Below, one piece after another: positions 1 to 10,108 of a stretch of DNA of 64,000 nucleotides (position 1 is its first letter; each line of letters opens with the position of its first letter). This DNA comes from Hoylesella loescheii (lineage in GTDB: Bacteria; Bacteroidota; Bacteroidia; Bacteroidales; Bacteroidaceae), in contig JADYUK010000008.1 of the NCBI GenBank assembly GCA_021531755.1, forward strand, positions 1-64,000. Direction: 5' to 3'. The notes beneath the pieces were generated by a model that saw only the letters and a program-made list of their open reading frames with translations, made no database searches and was not told the origin of the DNA. The position numbers and the translations under genes were made by a program.

Positions 1-1963
1 CTCGTATGCCGTAAGGAGTCGACAGCTGGTCGGTGGTTTTCCCGGAGCGTTTCACCATCGACACGAGGTTGTAGAGATAGGGGTCGGAAGGGCTCCAGCG
101 TGTCACATTGGCTATGGGTGAGGATTGGCGGATGACACGTGTCTCCCCTGGCGACAGCGTTATCGTATCATTGAGGCGGAACGCCTTCTTCCCTGAGGCG
201 AGATTGAAGCTGTTCACTATCTCAGCCGAGACAGTCTCAGCGCTGTAGTTCCTCACCTCTGTCTCTATGAAGACGCTGTCACACGCGGCGTTGTTCCACA
301 CATGGACACCGAAAGGCTCTATGCGCACATTGTCAGTCACGACGAGAGATACGGGCCTGAACAATCCGAGTGGCTGGCTTCCCTCAGAGAATCCCCACTC
401 AGAAGAGCATCCTCCGCATACCCATGGCATGTCTGTGATTAGCTCAGGGTGGTCACAGCGCACCTCGATGTTGTTCTTCCCGCCTCTCAGGGCATCGGTT
501 ATGTCGAGCGTAAGGGTAGTGCGTCCTACGGGGCGGCGGTCAAACTGCTTTCCGTTGACAGTCACCGTGGCATACGAGCCAGCCCCCTCAAGCTGCAGGA
601 AATATCGTTTCTCTGTCTGCTTGTCAATATTTACAGTGCGGCTGTATGTCGCTGTTCCGTGTAGATTGCCGTGTTTCAGCTGGCGGTAGCCGTAATAGTC
701 GTCCCAGTTATGTGGCACGTTGACGGTCTTTGTCTCTACAGCCTTTCCGTTGTCGTAGAGTGTTGTCTTCCATCCGTCATTGAGGCTTATGATGTCACGT
801 TTCCCTTTCTTGTCAGGAGCGACGAATGTCACTGGCGATTTCCCCATGGGCTTTGATGTGGCCAGCGCTATGCCTCTCTGCTCGGCAGTGTTGACGGCAC
901 AGTAGAAGTGGTATACGACACCGTTGTGCTTGACGACACAGCTCTTGTGCGCGAAGAGGTTCTCATAGTCTTTTGTAGGATAGACGAGGTCGGCTCCCTC
1001 CCACTCTTTCCAGTTGACGAGGTCTCTCGACACGGCGAAGGTGTTATACGCGCTGTATTTCCGCTTTGGGTTGAAAGCGGAGAAATAGAACATGACATAG
1101 AGAGGTTCCTCTGACACTCCCTGCACTGCATTGCAGCGTGTGAAATCGACTATCTGTGCGTCTCCAGTGATTATTCCCGGCACCTCGTGAGCGAAGACGG
1201 GGTTCCCTGCATACCGGCGCCATTTCCTCATATTGTCAGACAGTGCTATGCCGATGCGCTCAGCCTTGTGGTTGTTGTCGGGGTTTATGCCTCCGGCATT
1301 GTAGAACATCACGAACCGCGCCCCGAACGTGCGGCGCTTGTCCTCGTATATTGTGCTCTTGTACTGTATCAGCTTCTCCCACCACTGTGCGTCCTTGTCG
1401 TCGACATGCATGAGAGGCTTGTCCCCTGATTCCCACTCGTGGGCTGTTGTCAAGGCTCCATTCCCTGCCTTTGTCCATGCCTGTCCTATGTAGAGTGGCG
1501 CGCGGACTCCCTCATAACCTGTTCCCTCGCCTCCGATGTATGTCATCCAGTGGCGTCCCTTGTAGGCTGACATGCGGTAGTCTCCTCCCCACTCCCAGTT
1601 GATCAGTGAGGGGAACCCTCCTCTCTGGTTCATGTCCCATCCGCTGTCCTTATAGTCGAGTATGCATCCGAGCTGTCTCCAGTGGAGGAGGTCATCGCTC
1701 TCTGAGAGCCATGTTGTGTAGCCACGTCCGTCGAGTCCGCCGCTGCCGTTGTATATGACGTATGTCATGTACCATTTCCCGCCCTCGCGGTATACGGTGG
1801 GGCAGTCAATCTTATGTCCGTTGTCGGGTGGCGCAATGACCATTCCGTACTTGTATGGTGATTTGACCTCGTCGTATATGCGCTGCATGACATCGTCCGT
1901 GACGGTCTGTGCGAGCGTCGTGAGGGATATCATCAAGAGTGATAGAAGCAGTGTATTTTTCAT
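1..1963 (-). CDS. Exported glycoside hydrolase: five-bladed propeller (GH43/GH32-like) plus GH2-type sugar-binding domain, partial
   Basis: Reading leftward from an ATG at 1961-1963 gives an open frame of 654 codons that runs off the window, so the C-terminus is missing. The start is followed by a signal peptide ending in TLAQ. Residues from about 25 to 370 have repeated propeller-type signatures (CPTVYREGGKWYMTY, LHW, PLYVMFYFSAF, DLVNWKEW) like GH43/GH32/GH117-type glycosidases. From about residue 400 a jelly-roll typical of the GH2 N-terminal sugar-binding domain follows (VNVPHNWDDYYGY, ATVTVNGK, DALRGGKNNIEVRCDHP), then the start of an Ig-like GH2 domain. A GH2 catalytic barrel may lie beyond the window. 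It is the last visible gene of a three-gene operon with a rhamnosidase and a uronidase-like enzyme, so a pectin or rhamnogalacturonan side-chain substrate is inferred. The exact activity cannot be read from the sequence. Confidence 0.75.
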   Translation of the reverse strand, partial: MKNTLLLSLLMISLTTLAQTVTDDVMQRIYDEVKSPYKYGMVIAPPDNGHKIDCPTVYREGGKWYMTYVIYNGSGGLDGRGYTTWLSESDDLLHWRQLGCILDYKDSGWDMNQRGGFPSLINWEWGGDYRMSAYKGRHWMTYIGGEGTGYEGVRAPLYIGQAWTKAGNGALTTAHEWESGDKPLMHVDDKDAQWWEKLIQYKSTIYEDKRRTFGARFVMFYNAGGINPDNNHKAERIGIALSDNMRKWRRYAGNPVFAHEVPGIITGDAQIVDFTRCNAVQGVSEEPLYVMFYFSAFNPKRKYSAYNTFAVSRDLVNWKEWEGADLVYPTKDYENLFAHKSCVVKHNGVVYHFYCAVNTAEQRGIALATSKPMGKSPVTFVAPDKKGKRDIISLNDGWKTTLYDNGKAVETKTVNVPHNWDDYYGYRQLKHGNLHGTATYSRTVNIDKQTEKRYFLQLEGAGSYATVTVNGKQFDRRPVGRTTLTLDITDALRGGKNNIEVRCDHPELITDMPWVCGGCSSEWGFSEGSQPLGLFRPVSLVVTDNVRIEPFGVHVWNNAACDSVFIETEVRNYSAETVSAEIVNSFNLASGKKAFRLNDTITLSPGETRVIRQSSPIANVTRWSPSDPYLYNLVSMVKRSGKTTDQLSTPYGIR

Positions 1964-2037
1964 AATATATGCATGTATAATAGGATTTGTCAGCAGGGAT
2001 GATTGTCTCATTTGCGTTTGATGAGTGTTTAATGACA

Positions 2038-2073
2038 TGGTTGCCGCCACGCCCTACGGCATGGCAGCAACCA
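2038..2073 (-). terminator. Intercistronic hairpin between two glycosidase genes
   Basis: A 16-nt arm pairs with its complement across a CTAC loop with two mismatches (TGGTTGC/GCAACCA, GCCA/TGGC, GCC/GGC). No T-run follows on the minus strand, so it may be a weak terminator or an mRNA-stabilising element that changes the relative level of the upstream and downstream cistrons. Confidence 0.45.
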
Positions 2074-2091
2074 CTTTCTTTATGTCTGTTG

Positions 2092-4866
2092 TCAATAGAA
2101 GAGCCAGTCGATAGAGCTGTCTCCACCGGCGAGAGCGGCGTCGCGCGGTGTTATCTTGTCGGCCGTGATGCCCAGGACGGCCAGGAATCCCTTAGGCAGA
2201 CGCAGTGTTGTCTGTCCTGGCTTGAGGTTGTAAGGGTGGACATTGAGCTGTGGCATGCCCTTGATACGCAGGGCAGAGGTGTAGCAGGGGTCCTGCTGTC
2301 CGTACTCGCTCGCTGTGGCGTCAATCTCGAGTTTCGGTGCCTGTGCATACTTGCGCTGGTCGTCACGGAAATATCCTATGAGGACAGTCACTGGCTTCTG
2401 TGCCGACAGTGTTATTGTAGTGCCGTCATTGCGCTGTGCCTTTGATTCCATGACATATGCCGTCATGCCCTTCAGCTCTGTGGCATAGTCTGTCACGAGC
2501 GAGTCGAGGTCGGAGAAGAGCTTGGCGCCTTCGGTGAGAGTCACGGCGACAGGTGCCACGCCGTTGATGGTCAGATTGTCAACCTTGGCATTGCCCAACG
2601 GCTTTACCTGCCGCTTCTCTTTCGCCCCGTTGTCCTGCGGAGCCTTCAGCATGGCGATATTCCGTTTCAGGTTTGAGAGCTCCTTCTCGTATTCTGGCAG
2701 CAGCTCTGTCCAGTGTTTCATCCTGCCGTCGTCGCCGGCGATAGGTATTCGCCTCATTGATGTCTGCATGCTGTTGGCGTAGCGGTATGTGGCCTTTGTC
2801 AGCGAGACGAGTGTGCGGTAGTGTGTGAGGCTCTTCTCGAGGAGTGGCACAGCGGCGTCGAGTTCCTTGATGTCCTGTGTGTATTTGTAGTTGAGGACAT
2901 GCTCACAGGCTTTCACCTTGTATGCGAATGAATGGGCTATCTCGCGGTAGCAGTGTATGTCATTGCGCAGTCTCGCGAATTCCCCTGTATTCTTTGATAC
3001 TGTGGCTGCGGCACGGTCTATGGCCTCTACGGCACGGTCGCCATGCTCCGCACACTCTCTGACGATGTCGAGTGGCAGCTCGCCGATGTGTCCCTTTGTC
3101 TGTGAGAGCTTCAGGTTGACATTTGTCGGGAAGTTCTGGTTGACAGGTATCGGCGCGCCATGTTCCTTGGCAACATACTCTATGAGTTTCTCCCCGTCGG
3201 GTCCGCAGCTCTCGTAGAATCCGGGATAGACGGTGTATTTGTATGGGTTGACGAGTTGTGAGCAGAACATCCCGAGCAGGAGTGTCTGCCTGTTGCCTTC
3301 TGTTATGCCGAATTTCCTGAGCAGTTTCGGGGCTATCTCTCCGCTTTCCTCGAGGGCGTCGCGTATGAGGGCGGCGTTCTCGGGTGTAGTGCCATAGACA
3401 TTGGCGAGTGTGTCGTCCCAGTAGACACGCTCTGCCTGGCGGTCGCGGTGGCAGTTCCATGCGTACCGTCCCCATGCCGAGTACCACATCCAGTCACGGT
3501 CGAGCTGCTTCAGCCTGTTTGTCTTCCCGTCCCTTATGCTGTCCGCGGTATATGGCCAGTCCCAGTATGATGCCTGCGGATAGAGGTGGAGGGCATTGGC
3601 GTGGTGGACATTATGCATGGCGTTGACGGTCTTCTGTATGAAATCGGGCGATGACCATCTGAACGGCTCAAGGTTGGCGAGGATATGGACATTGGATATA
3701 TGTGTCGAGCCGAGAGCCGCGAGTGCGCGGTGTGTCTCAGCCCACGGGCCCTGCGGGGTGTATGTTGTCAGCGACTCGCCTGTATACTTGTTCATCGTGT
3801 AGAGGTTCTTGTATAGGGGGAGCGACGCCTTCATGACCATCTCACAGTTGGTGTCGTGGGCGCGGAGGAGCACCGGGGGCTCGTCGGTGCGGCCCAGAGT
3901 CTTCAGTCCGTCCTTCACGGCTGGTATGATGGTCTTTGTCATCCACTCCACATCATCCTCATAGGTGGCCATGGCCTCGCCGAGGCATACGAGGAGCCCG
4001 ACGTTAGGATAGTTCTCTATGAAAGCCTTTACCGACTTGTATGTATAGTCATGGAGCAGTGGCGATATGGGGCGGTGGCGGTCCTGTGTCTTTATGCCGT
4101 AGTGCTCGGCGAATGGCTTTGAGACGAGTATGTTGTAGAACATCTGTATGACGAAGATGCCACGGCGGTCGGCCTCGTGGGTGAGGAAGGCGAAGATGTC
4201 CTTGTTCTTCTCGAATGTGGCATCGTCCACCTCAACGGCGAAGGGGTAGTCATTGAGTTTCACGAGCGAGGCGAAGGGGTGGCCGTTCCACAGGTAGACA
4301 GAGTTCATGCGGTTGTCGACGAGCATGTCGAGATAGTCTACCCACTGCTGCTTGTCATAGAGCCACGGGAAGAGCTCTGGCGTGTAAGGATACTCATAGA
4401 CCATGCGTCCGGGCAGGAGATAAGGTTTCTGCACGCCGATACATCCGCCACGGAGCACCATCTCCGGTGCGTCGGTGACTTGCTGCGGGAGGTTCATGAT
4501 GCCTTTTGAGCGTATCTCCCCGGCCAGCTCGTTACAGCCGTAGATGCATCCGGTGCCGTCATTGCCTGTTACGGTTATTATGGCGCGCTTGTTCTTCTTC
4601 ACCACCGTTGAGATTGTGAATCCCTCTTTCTTCTTCCCCGTGGTGTCTGTGGCGAGGGCGAGAATGACACGGTGGAGGGCTTTCTTGTCGGGTTTGACAT
4701 CGGTGACGACGACCTCGAAGCCTTGTCCCTGCAGTTTCTTCTGCAGATACTCGGCAGCGTAGGCGACGCGGTTTGTCTTTCCCTGTGGCAGTATGATGTT
4801 CACCTTCTCTGCCATCACGGTCAGCGTGGTGGCGAGGAGGAGCATGGATGTTATGAGTCTTCGCAT
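2092..4866 (-). CDS. Exported alpha-uronidase-like glycoside hydrolase (alpha-glucuronidase/galacturonidase-like)
   Basis: A 924-residue protein with a signal peptide ending in TVMAE. The N-terminal 125 residues (VNIILPQGKTNRVAYAAEYL ... NELAGEIR) look like the zincin-like domain found before the barrel of GH20, GH67 and GH115 enzymes. A central barrel follows (residues about 130-520) with VYLWNGHPFAS, VIQMFYN, GLLVCLGEAMATYEDD, HILANLEPFRWSSPDF and YWDWPYT. A helical region and a C-terminal beta domain complete it. From family knowledge it resembles proteins annotated alpha-D-galacturonidase or alpha-glucuronidase in gut Bacteroidales; that is a likeness, not proof. It lies 71 nt after the GH78 gene in the same operon, consistent with removing uronic acids next to rhamnose in rhamnogalacturonan. 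No C-terminal sorting tail is present, so it is probably periplasmic. Confidence 0.6.
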   Translation of the reverse strand: MRRLITSMLLLATTLTVMAEKVNIILPQGKTNRVAYAAEYLQKKLQGQGFEVVVTDVKPDKKALHRVILALATDTTGKKKEGFTISTVVKKNKRAIITVTGNDGTGCIYGCNELAGEIRSKGIMNLPQQVTDAPEMVLRGGCIGVQKPYLLPGRMVYEYPYTPELFPWLYDKQQWVDYLDMLVDNRMNSVYLWNGHPFASLVKLNDYPFAVEVDDATFEKNKDIFAFLTHEADRRGIFVIQMFYNILVSKPFAEHYGIKTQDRHRPISPLLHDYTYKSVKAFIENYPNVGLLVCLGEAMATYEDDVEWMTKTIIPAVKDGLKTLGRTDEPPVLLRAHDTNCEMVMKASLPLYKNLYTMNKYTGESLTTYTPQGPWAETHRALAALGSTHISNVHILANLEPFRWSSPDFIQKTVNAMHNVHHANALHLYPQASYWDWPYTADSIRDGKTNRLKQLDRDWMWYSAWGRYAWNCHRDRQAERVYWDDTLANVYGTTPENAALIRDALEESGEIAPKLLRKFGITEGNRQTLLLGMFCSQLVNPYKYTVYPGFYESCGPDGEKLIEYVAKEHGAPIPVNQNFPTNVNLKLSQTKGHIGELPLDIVRECAEHGDRAVEAIDRAAATVSKNTGEFARLRNDIHCYREIAHSFAYKVKACEHVLNYKYTQDIKELDAAVPLLEKSLTHYRTLVSLTKATYRYANSMQTSMRRIPIAGDDGRMKHWTELLPEYEKELSNLKRNIAMLKAPQDNGAKEKRQVKPLGNAKVDNLTINGVAPVAVTLTEGAKLFSDLDSLVTDYATELKGMTAYVMESKAQRNDGTTITLSAQKPVTVLIGYFRDDQRKYAQAPKLEIDATASEYGQQDPCYTSALRIKGMPQLNVHPYNLKPGQTTLRLPKGFLAVLGITADKITPRDAALAGGDSSIDWLFY

Positions 4867-4937
4867 GGTTACAGATGGTTAGATTGTTCTCGTTACGGTT
4901 CTATAAATAGGTGTGCGGCAGCATTGTTGTCTCTCTC

Positions 4938-7900
4938 TCATCGGCCTATCCTCACCTGTTTGTAGGCTATACGCTGTCTGCGCCATGTGTATATGCAGTG
5001 GAGCGAGCCGTCTTTTCCCTGTATTATCGAGGGGTAGGAATACTGTCCGATAGGGCTGTCCTCAAGTGTGAGGAGGTGAGTCCAGTGGAGTCCGTCGTCG
5101 GATATGGCGAGCGAGCACGGTGTGCGTGAGCCCTTTGGTGTCCCCGGGAGGGTGTAGACATTATTATAGATGAGTACATGTCGGCCGTCCTTGAGTGTGA
5201 CGGCGTCGGTCCCTGACTGGTTCTGTGGGACATCGAGCAGTGTGACAGGTGTCCATGTGTCTCCTCCGTCTGAGCTGAATGTCGATGCGAGGCGCGCGTT
5301 GCGTGTGCGGCCGACGAGCTGCAGGCGGCCGTCCTTATGGCGCAGAATAGAGGGCTGGATGCAGTATATCGGCTTTTTCTCCGCCCCCTCCTTGAGTATT
5401 ATCTCCGGCATCTTGCCGTCGACAGGCTTGACAGGGACCATGTCAGGGGTCATGACGGCCTCCTCACGTGGTATATTGACGTATTTCCACTCGTTTGTCT
5501 TCAGGTCGAGTATCTCGACATGGAATTTCCATCCGCCCTTTCCCTCGGTCGATGTCGGGCAGATGAGGCGTCCGTTCACTATCTCCGGCTTGTTCTTGAC
5601 AGGGCCGAGGAAATCCTTTGGCAGGGCTTCCTTGTCGCTCCATGTCCGTCCGCCATCGTTTGATTTGGCTATCCATCCGGTCCAGTCGGCAACATTGGCT
5701 CCTATCTTGAAGAAGAGCCAGAGCTCTCCCGTAGGCATCTGGAAGAGGACAGGGTTCCAGCAAGCCTTGCGGCGCAATCCTTCGAGCCGCTTGTCCTTGG
5801 CTGCTGTGCCGTCCTTCGCCTGCTGCCATGTTATGCCGAGATGTTTCACAGGGCCTACCGCGGCCTTTGCCGCTGTGGTGTCGACACCGGCTATGACGGC
5901 GCCTTCTGAGCCGAGAGGGAACACTCCGTCGGCTGCGAGGACTGGCTTCTCCCAGCTGTCAGCGCCTTTCTTCTTTATCTGTGTCCATATGCACACGTCG
6001 GGGTTGCGCTCTTTCGTGCCTCCGAAGTATGTCGCGACGAGGTCGCCATTCTTCAGCTCCACTATCGACGAGGCGTGGGTCTCGGGGTATATCGACTGGT
6101 CGTAGACGAACTCATCGTTTATGATGCGTCCGTCTTTTGGTGTCATGCGTGCTGTCACGGTGTATGTCCCTGAGCCGACAGTCTTCACTGTTCCGTCGGG
6201 CAGGCACAGCTCTGCCGATGTGTTCTCAGGTATTGTGACGGTCCATGTGACAGACTCGAGGGTCTTCTTCCATGCCGACTCTACCTTTCCGTAAGGTGTC
6301 ATGTACGATGCGCTGACGCTGTCGAGCTCTTGTATCTCGAAGTTGGGGGCCATGCGGAGCTTCTTGAACGCTATGCTTCCCGGTGCGTTCTTTATTCCCG
6401 CAAGGTTCTCGTAGTACCATGTCACGAGGTCGCCGAGGAGCATGACGTGATTGCCTGAGTTCATGCTCGGATTGGCTGTGTCGCCGTTCCAGAGCTCCCA
6501 GATTGTCGTCGCGCCCTGCTCTGCCATGTATCCCCATGAGGGGTATGTCTTCTGTGATGCGATGCGGAAGGCGAGATCGGCACGTCCGTTCGCCGACAAT
6601 GTCCTCATGAGCCATGATATTCCTATCACTCCGCACGACACATGGTCATTGTTCTTCGATATGATGTTTGTCACGAGATTGTCCACGACATCCCTCTTGC
6701 AGTCGGCTGGTACGATGCCGAGGGCGAGTGGGAGGAGGTTGCTCGTGGCTGAGTTGTTGCCGTAGAAGACGCTGTCGGGATAGAGGGTGTGTCCGGGCTG
6801 CATCGATGTGCCGCGCTTGACGGTGAGGAATGTCTTGTTGAACGCCTCGGTCATCCTCTTCTCAAGGTCGGCGTAGGCTGCCTTGTCCTCACTGTGTCCC
6901 GCCATATCGGCAAACTGCTGCATGAGGCGGAGGTTCATTATGGTGTAGGCGGTAGAGATGAGACGGCCGTCAGTCTTGCGTGCGGGGTCCTGCGAGTGTA
7001 TCATCTCAGGCTTCTCGGGCGGCACACACCAGTCGCCATACTGGTCGCGTGTGATGATGTAGCCGTCCATATACTCTGTCGTGATGTGGTCCATCCACTT
7101 CTTGAGGTATGGGTATGAGTAGATTATCGGCTGCTTGTTGCCATACTGGCGGTATATCATATCGCATGTGAAGGGGAGTGCCGACGGCCATGTGACATCG
7201 TCGTTATAGTAGTTCCAGAAAGCGGGAGCGACATCTGAGAAGACTCCGTCGGTGCGCTGCGACTCACATATATCGCGCATCCACTTGGCGTAGAGGCGCT
7301 CGTTGGCGAAGATATACGACTCGCCGAGGCTGCCCACGGTGCGGTCGCCGAGCCATGGCTGGCGCTCATTGCGCTGCGGACAGTCGACGGGCATGCCCTT
7401 GTAGTTGGAGAGAATGCCCCAGGTTGCGTTCTTCATGACGCGGTTGAGGACATCGTTGCTTGTCGTGATGCTGCCTGTCGTGGCCATGTCGTCATAGACC
7501 ACCTCGGCTGTGAAATCCTCAGCCTTCGGGCTCTTCATGCCGCTGACCATGGCGTAGCGGAAGCCGTGTGTGACAAAGGTGGGGCGCCAGGGGCGTCCGT
7601 TCTCACGGCCGTTGCATACGTATATGTCCTCTGAGAGGGCGTCGCGGAAGTTCTTGAGGTAGAGAGTGCCGTCGGCATTGAGCCGCTCGGCGAATTTCAG
7701 GCGTATGGTGTCGCCCGCATTGCCGCGGACATTCATCCTCACCCATCCTGCCATGTTCTGGCCGAAGTCGATGATGTACTGTCCGCTGTCGAGGCGGCGC
7801 ATGCTTACGGCTGGCACAGCCGACATGACCTTCATGTTAGGGGCGGGGGTGCCGATGAGCTCGGCCATGGGGATTGAGGTGCGCTCAGCACGCATCCAAC

Positions 7901-8927
7901 GTGAGTCGTCGTAGCCCACTGTGGCCCAGTCGCCAAGCTCCATGCGTGCGTCGTACTCCTCGCCGTCATACTCGTTGTTGGCGCGTATGGGGCCGCTGAC
8001 ACTCAGCGCCCACTTCTCGTCGGTGGCGAATGTCTGCCTTGTGCCGTCGGCATACTCCACGATGACATTGACACGGCATTTGGGGAATCCCATGAACGGC
8101 CACTTGTGGGGTTTCGACTGGCGCATGGGGAAGGCGCGCCCTGTGCCAAGGACGATGCCGAGGCATGACACCGACTCCTCTGGTGCGAGGGTCATCATCG
8201 TCGAGACCTCCCCTTGTCGGTTGGCAGCCGCCTCATGGCTGAGGGCTTTCGCGCGCAGGGCATCGGTTATATCGAATGTGTTGTATATTATCGACTTGCG
8301 TGTGTCGGTGGGCTGTGGGGCGAGGACATGGTCGCCCTGGCGCTGCCCGTTGACATAGAACTCATAGAGGCCGACAGCGGCAATATAGGCTGTGGCGCGG
8401 CGTATCTCCTCAGCCTTCAGCTTTATCTCCTTGCGCAGATAGCGTGCGGCGAGGCGTGTGCGGTAGCCCTGGCGGTCGGCGTCGATACAGCGGTCGGCAC
8501 CTATCCAGCGTCCTGCCCAGTGTGACTCGACGGTGAGACCGATGCCGAACTCCTGCGGGGCGGCCCATTCTGATGTGCCATGGTTAGTGGTGACCATGAC
8601 GGTCCAGTAGGCGCGGTCGGTGTCCTTCAGCTTCTTTCCGGCATACGAGAGCCACAGCTGTTCGTCGCTCGTCACTGTCCCGCTGTCCCATAGGTCGGCC
8701 TTGGAGGGCGAGAGGAGGTCGGGGCGTGATGCCACAAGTATGCGGTAGCTCTTCTGCACGCTCGATTTCTTCCCGTCTGTTATCTGCCATGAGAATCTCG
8801 GGGCATGGGTGGAGAGGCCGAGAGGCTGGTGCATGTTCTCGACAGTAAGGTTCACGGCCTTGGGCTTCGCCATTATCGTCATGGCCAGGAGAGCCAATGA
8901 CATGACGCTAAAAAATCTCTTTGTCAT
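4938..8927 (-). CDS. Exported GH78 alpha-L-rhamnosidase fused to a BNR/sialidase-like propeller
   Basis: The protein has 1329 residues. After a signal peptide (ends TIMAK) come Ig-like and sugar-binding domains, then the GH78 (alpha/alpha)6 barrel with the family signature CPQRNERQPWLGD near residue 514 (general-acid Glu region) and EQGATTIWELWNGD near residue 807 (second catalytic Glu). From about residue 930 a separate beta-propeller begins, with Asp-box motifs SNDGGRTW and SSDGGDTW, as in sialidase-clan and BNR-repeat proteins. GH78 enzymes remove terminal alpha-L-rhamnose. The propeller could be a second glycosidase or lyase, or only a binding module. It is the first gene of the operon, with its promoter at 9030-9062. 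An ordinary GH78 enzyme of this group has about 900 residues, so the extra 400 are an acquired domain. Confidence 0.85.
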   Translation of the reverse strand: MTKRFFSVMSLALLAMTIMAKPKAVNLTVENMHQPLGLSTHAPRFSWQITDGKKSSVQKSYRILVASRPDLLSPSKADLWDSGTVTSDEQLWLSYAGKKLKDTDRAYWTVMVTTNHGTSEWAAPQEFGIGLTVESHWAGRWIGADRCIDADRQGYRTRLAARYLRKEIKLKAEEIRRATAYIAAVGLYEFYVNGQRQGDHVLAPQPTDTRKSIIYNTFDITDALRAKALSHEAAANRQGEVSTMMTLAPEESVSCLGIVLGTGRAFPMRQSKPHKWPFMGFPKCRVNVIVEYADGTRQTFATDEKWALSVSGPIRANNEYDGEEYDARMELGDWATVGYDDSRWMRAERTSIPMAELIGTPAPNMKVMSAVPAVSMRRLDSGQYIIDFGQNMAGWVRMNVRGNAGDTIRLKFAERLNADGTLYLKNFRDALSEDIYVCNGRENGRPWRPTFVTHGFRYAMVSGMKSPKAEDFTAEVVYDDMATTGSITTSNDVLNRVMKNATWGILSNYKGMPVDCPQRNERQPWLGDRTVGSLGESYIFANERLYAKWMRDICESQRTDGVFSDVAPAFWNYYNDDVTWPSALPFTCDMIYRQYGNKQPIIYSYPYLKKWMDHITTEYMDGYIITRDQYGDWCVPPEKPEMIHSQDPARKTDGRLISTAYTIMNLRLMQQFADMAGHSEDKAAYADLEKRMTEAFNKTFLTVKRGTSMQPGHTLYPDSVFYGNNSATSNLLPLALGIVPADCKRDVVDNLVTNIISKNNDHVSCGVIGISWLMRTLSANGRADLAFRIASQKTYPSWGYMAEQGATTIWELWNGDTANPSMNSGNHVMLLGDLVTWYYENLAGIKNAPGSIAFKKLRMAPNFEIQELDSVSASYMTPYGKVESAWKKTLESVTWTVTIPENTSAELCLPDGTVKTVGSGTYTVTARMTPKDGRIINDEFVYDQSIYPETHASSIVELKNGDLVATYFGGTKERNPDVCIWTQIKKKGADSWEKPVLAADGVFPLGSEGAVIAGVDTTAAKAAVGPVKHLGITWQQAKDGTAAKDKRLEGLRRKACWNPVLFQMPTGELWLFFKIGANVADWTGWIAKSNDGGRTWSDKEALPKDFLGPVKNKPEIVNGRLICPTSTEGKGGWKFHVEILDLKTNEWKYVNIPREEAVMTPDMVPVKPVDGKMPEIILKEGAEKKPIYCIQPSILRHKDGRLQLVGRTRNARLASTFSSDGGDTWTPVTLLDVPQNQSGTDAVTLKDGRHVLIYNNVYTLPGTPKGSRTPCSLAISDDGLHWTHLLTLEDSPIGQYSYPSIIQGKDGSLHCIYTWRRQRIAYKQVRIGR

Positions 8928-9029
8928 CTGCGTTTTGATTGTGTTAGATAAAAGGTCCTGGAGGGTCGTCGGCTCATAAAACGGGGCGCACGCCTCAAAC
9001 CCACATGGTTATTAGTATGTTGCTTCTGT

Positions 9030-9062
9030 GCAAAGTTAACATATTTATATATTATAACCAAA
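9030..9062 (-). promoter_or_regulatory. Bacteroidota promoter of the glycosidase operon
   Basis: On the minus strand a TAACTTTGC -7 box (9030-9038) follows a TTTGG -33 box (9058-9062) by 19 nt, an excellent match to the primary sigma consensus of this phylum. It leaves a leader of about 95 nt before the GH78 start at 8927. Confidence 0.75.
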
Positions 9063-10099
9063 GGTTTAAGCGTTAATATTATTTAACGGGCAACAGTCTG
9101 ACGGAACAACAAGTGTGATGACAACAACCAGGGGACACGGACATGGGAGCGCGGCAGAGTGTAGTATTGAGGAGAAAAGGACGTCGCTGAGTATTATCCA
9201 GCCGCATATCTGACACGAAATTGACAGCAGGGGCAAGAAGGGGAAACGAGCTGCCATAGGGACGGGAAAGGACCGAGAAGGGGGAGAAGGGACGGGGAAA
9301 AAGGATGAAAGGAAGCGGGGGAACGGGCGAAAGGGGACGAAACAGCACTGAAAAGGCCGAAAGGGAACGGACGGGGAGTGGGTAATGGGCGTGTAAGAGG
9401 GTATGGATAAGGGGGTTAAACAATACGGATGAGGGGGCAAGAAAGCACAAATGGGAGGGCTGGAGATTACCAACGACAGAACCAGAAACAGTAAAGCACT
9501 GAGGGGCAACGCATTAGGTGGCGCATGAATGACGGCTCCAGAAACCGCCACAAGACACTGGGCGACGATATGGGCGGCGGAGACGGATAACTGTCGTGCA
9601 AGATGATATCATCCCAACGCTATTTTCCCAATCTGCTTACACTTTACCGCTCTCCCGCACAGGGGACAGCGGCAGCGGCGAGGGTAACAGGCTTTGGGGG
9701 TGGCATGGGTAGCCTCTCTGCACAAAAGGGAACAGGGATGGATTATCACACCAAGACTGACGAAAGCGTGAAATCATAACATAACCGGCCGAAATACTTT
9801 TAAACTGAAAGCAACTACCTACTGTCATGGGATTATGGGCAAACACGATACAGAAGTATTTTCTACGATTTTGCAAATACTCAGAATATTATTTTGCTCT
9901 TATCGTATTTTTGAATAATTTTCTACAAACTCGGCGTCATGCTTATATTTCAATTTGTAACTGCAATTCTCATTAATATAAAATGGCAAAATGTCATGGA
10001 TTTAATTGAATTTGACAATATCGTAAAAAATCTGTTATATTTTTCTTGAAATTATAAATTATTAACGCAGACTTGTCTGATATTCCATCTATATTTACT
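9063..10099. other. Gene-free spacer with a purine-rich tract
   Basis: About 1 kb between divergent operons. Roughly 9236-9400 is strongly G/A-biased on the plus strand; 9880-10090 is AT-rich. The open frames across it on the minus strand are Pro/Ser/Leu low-complexity translations of the purine tract and are not believed. No tRNA or other RNA gene was recognised. Confidence 0.6.
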
Positions 10100-10108
10100 T
10101 ATCTTTGC
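10100..10108 (+). promoter_or_regulatory. -7 box upstream of the TlpA-like gene
   Basis: TATCTTTGC matches the TAnnTTTGC consensus. The nearest upstream TTG (10073-10075) lies 24 nt away, longer than the usual 19-21, so the -33 box is uncertain. The leader would be about 135 nt. Confidence 0.55.

Noticed and set aside
5170..6105. 311-codon plus-strand frame inside the GH78 gene
   Set aside because: It is antisense to well-supported propeller coding sequence and is Ser/Arg/Pro-rich, the usual shadow composition.
9066..9551. Open frames of 161 and 123 codons on the minus strand
   Set aside because: They translate to Pro/Ser/Leu low-complexity sequence from a purine-rich tract, overlap in different frames, and have no start context or family likeness.
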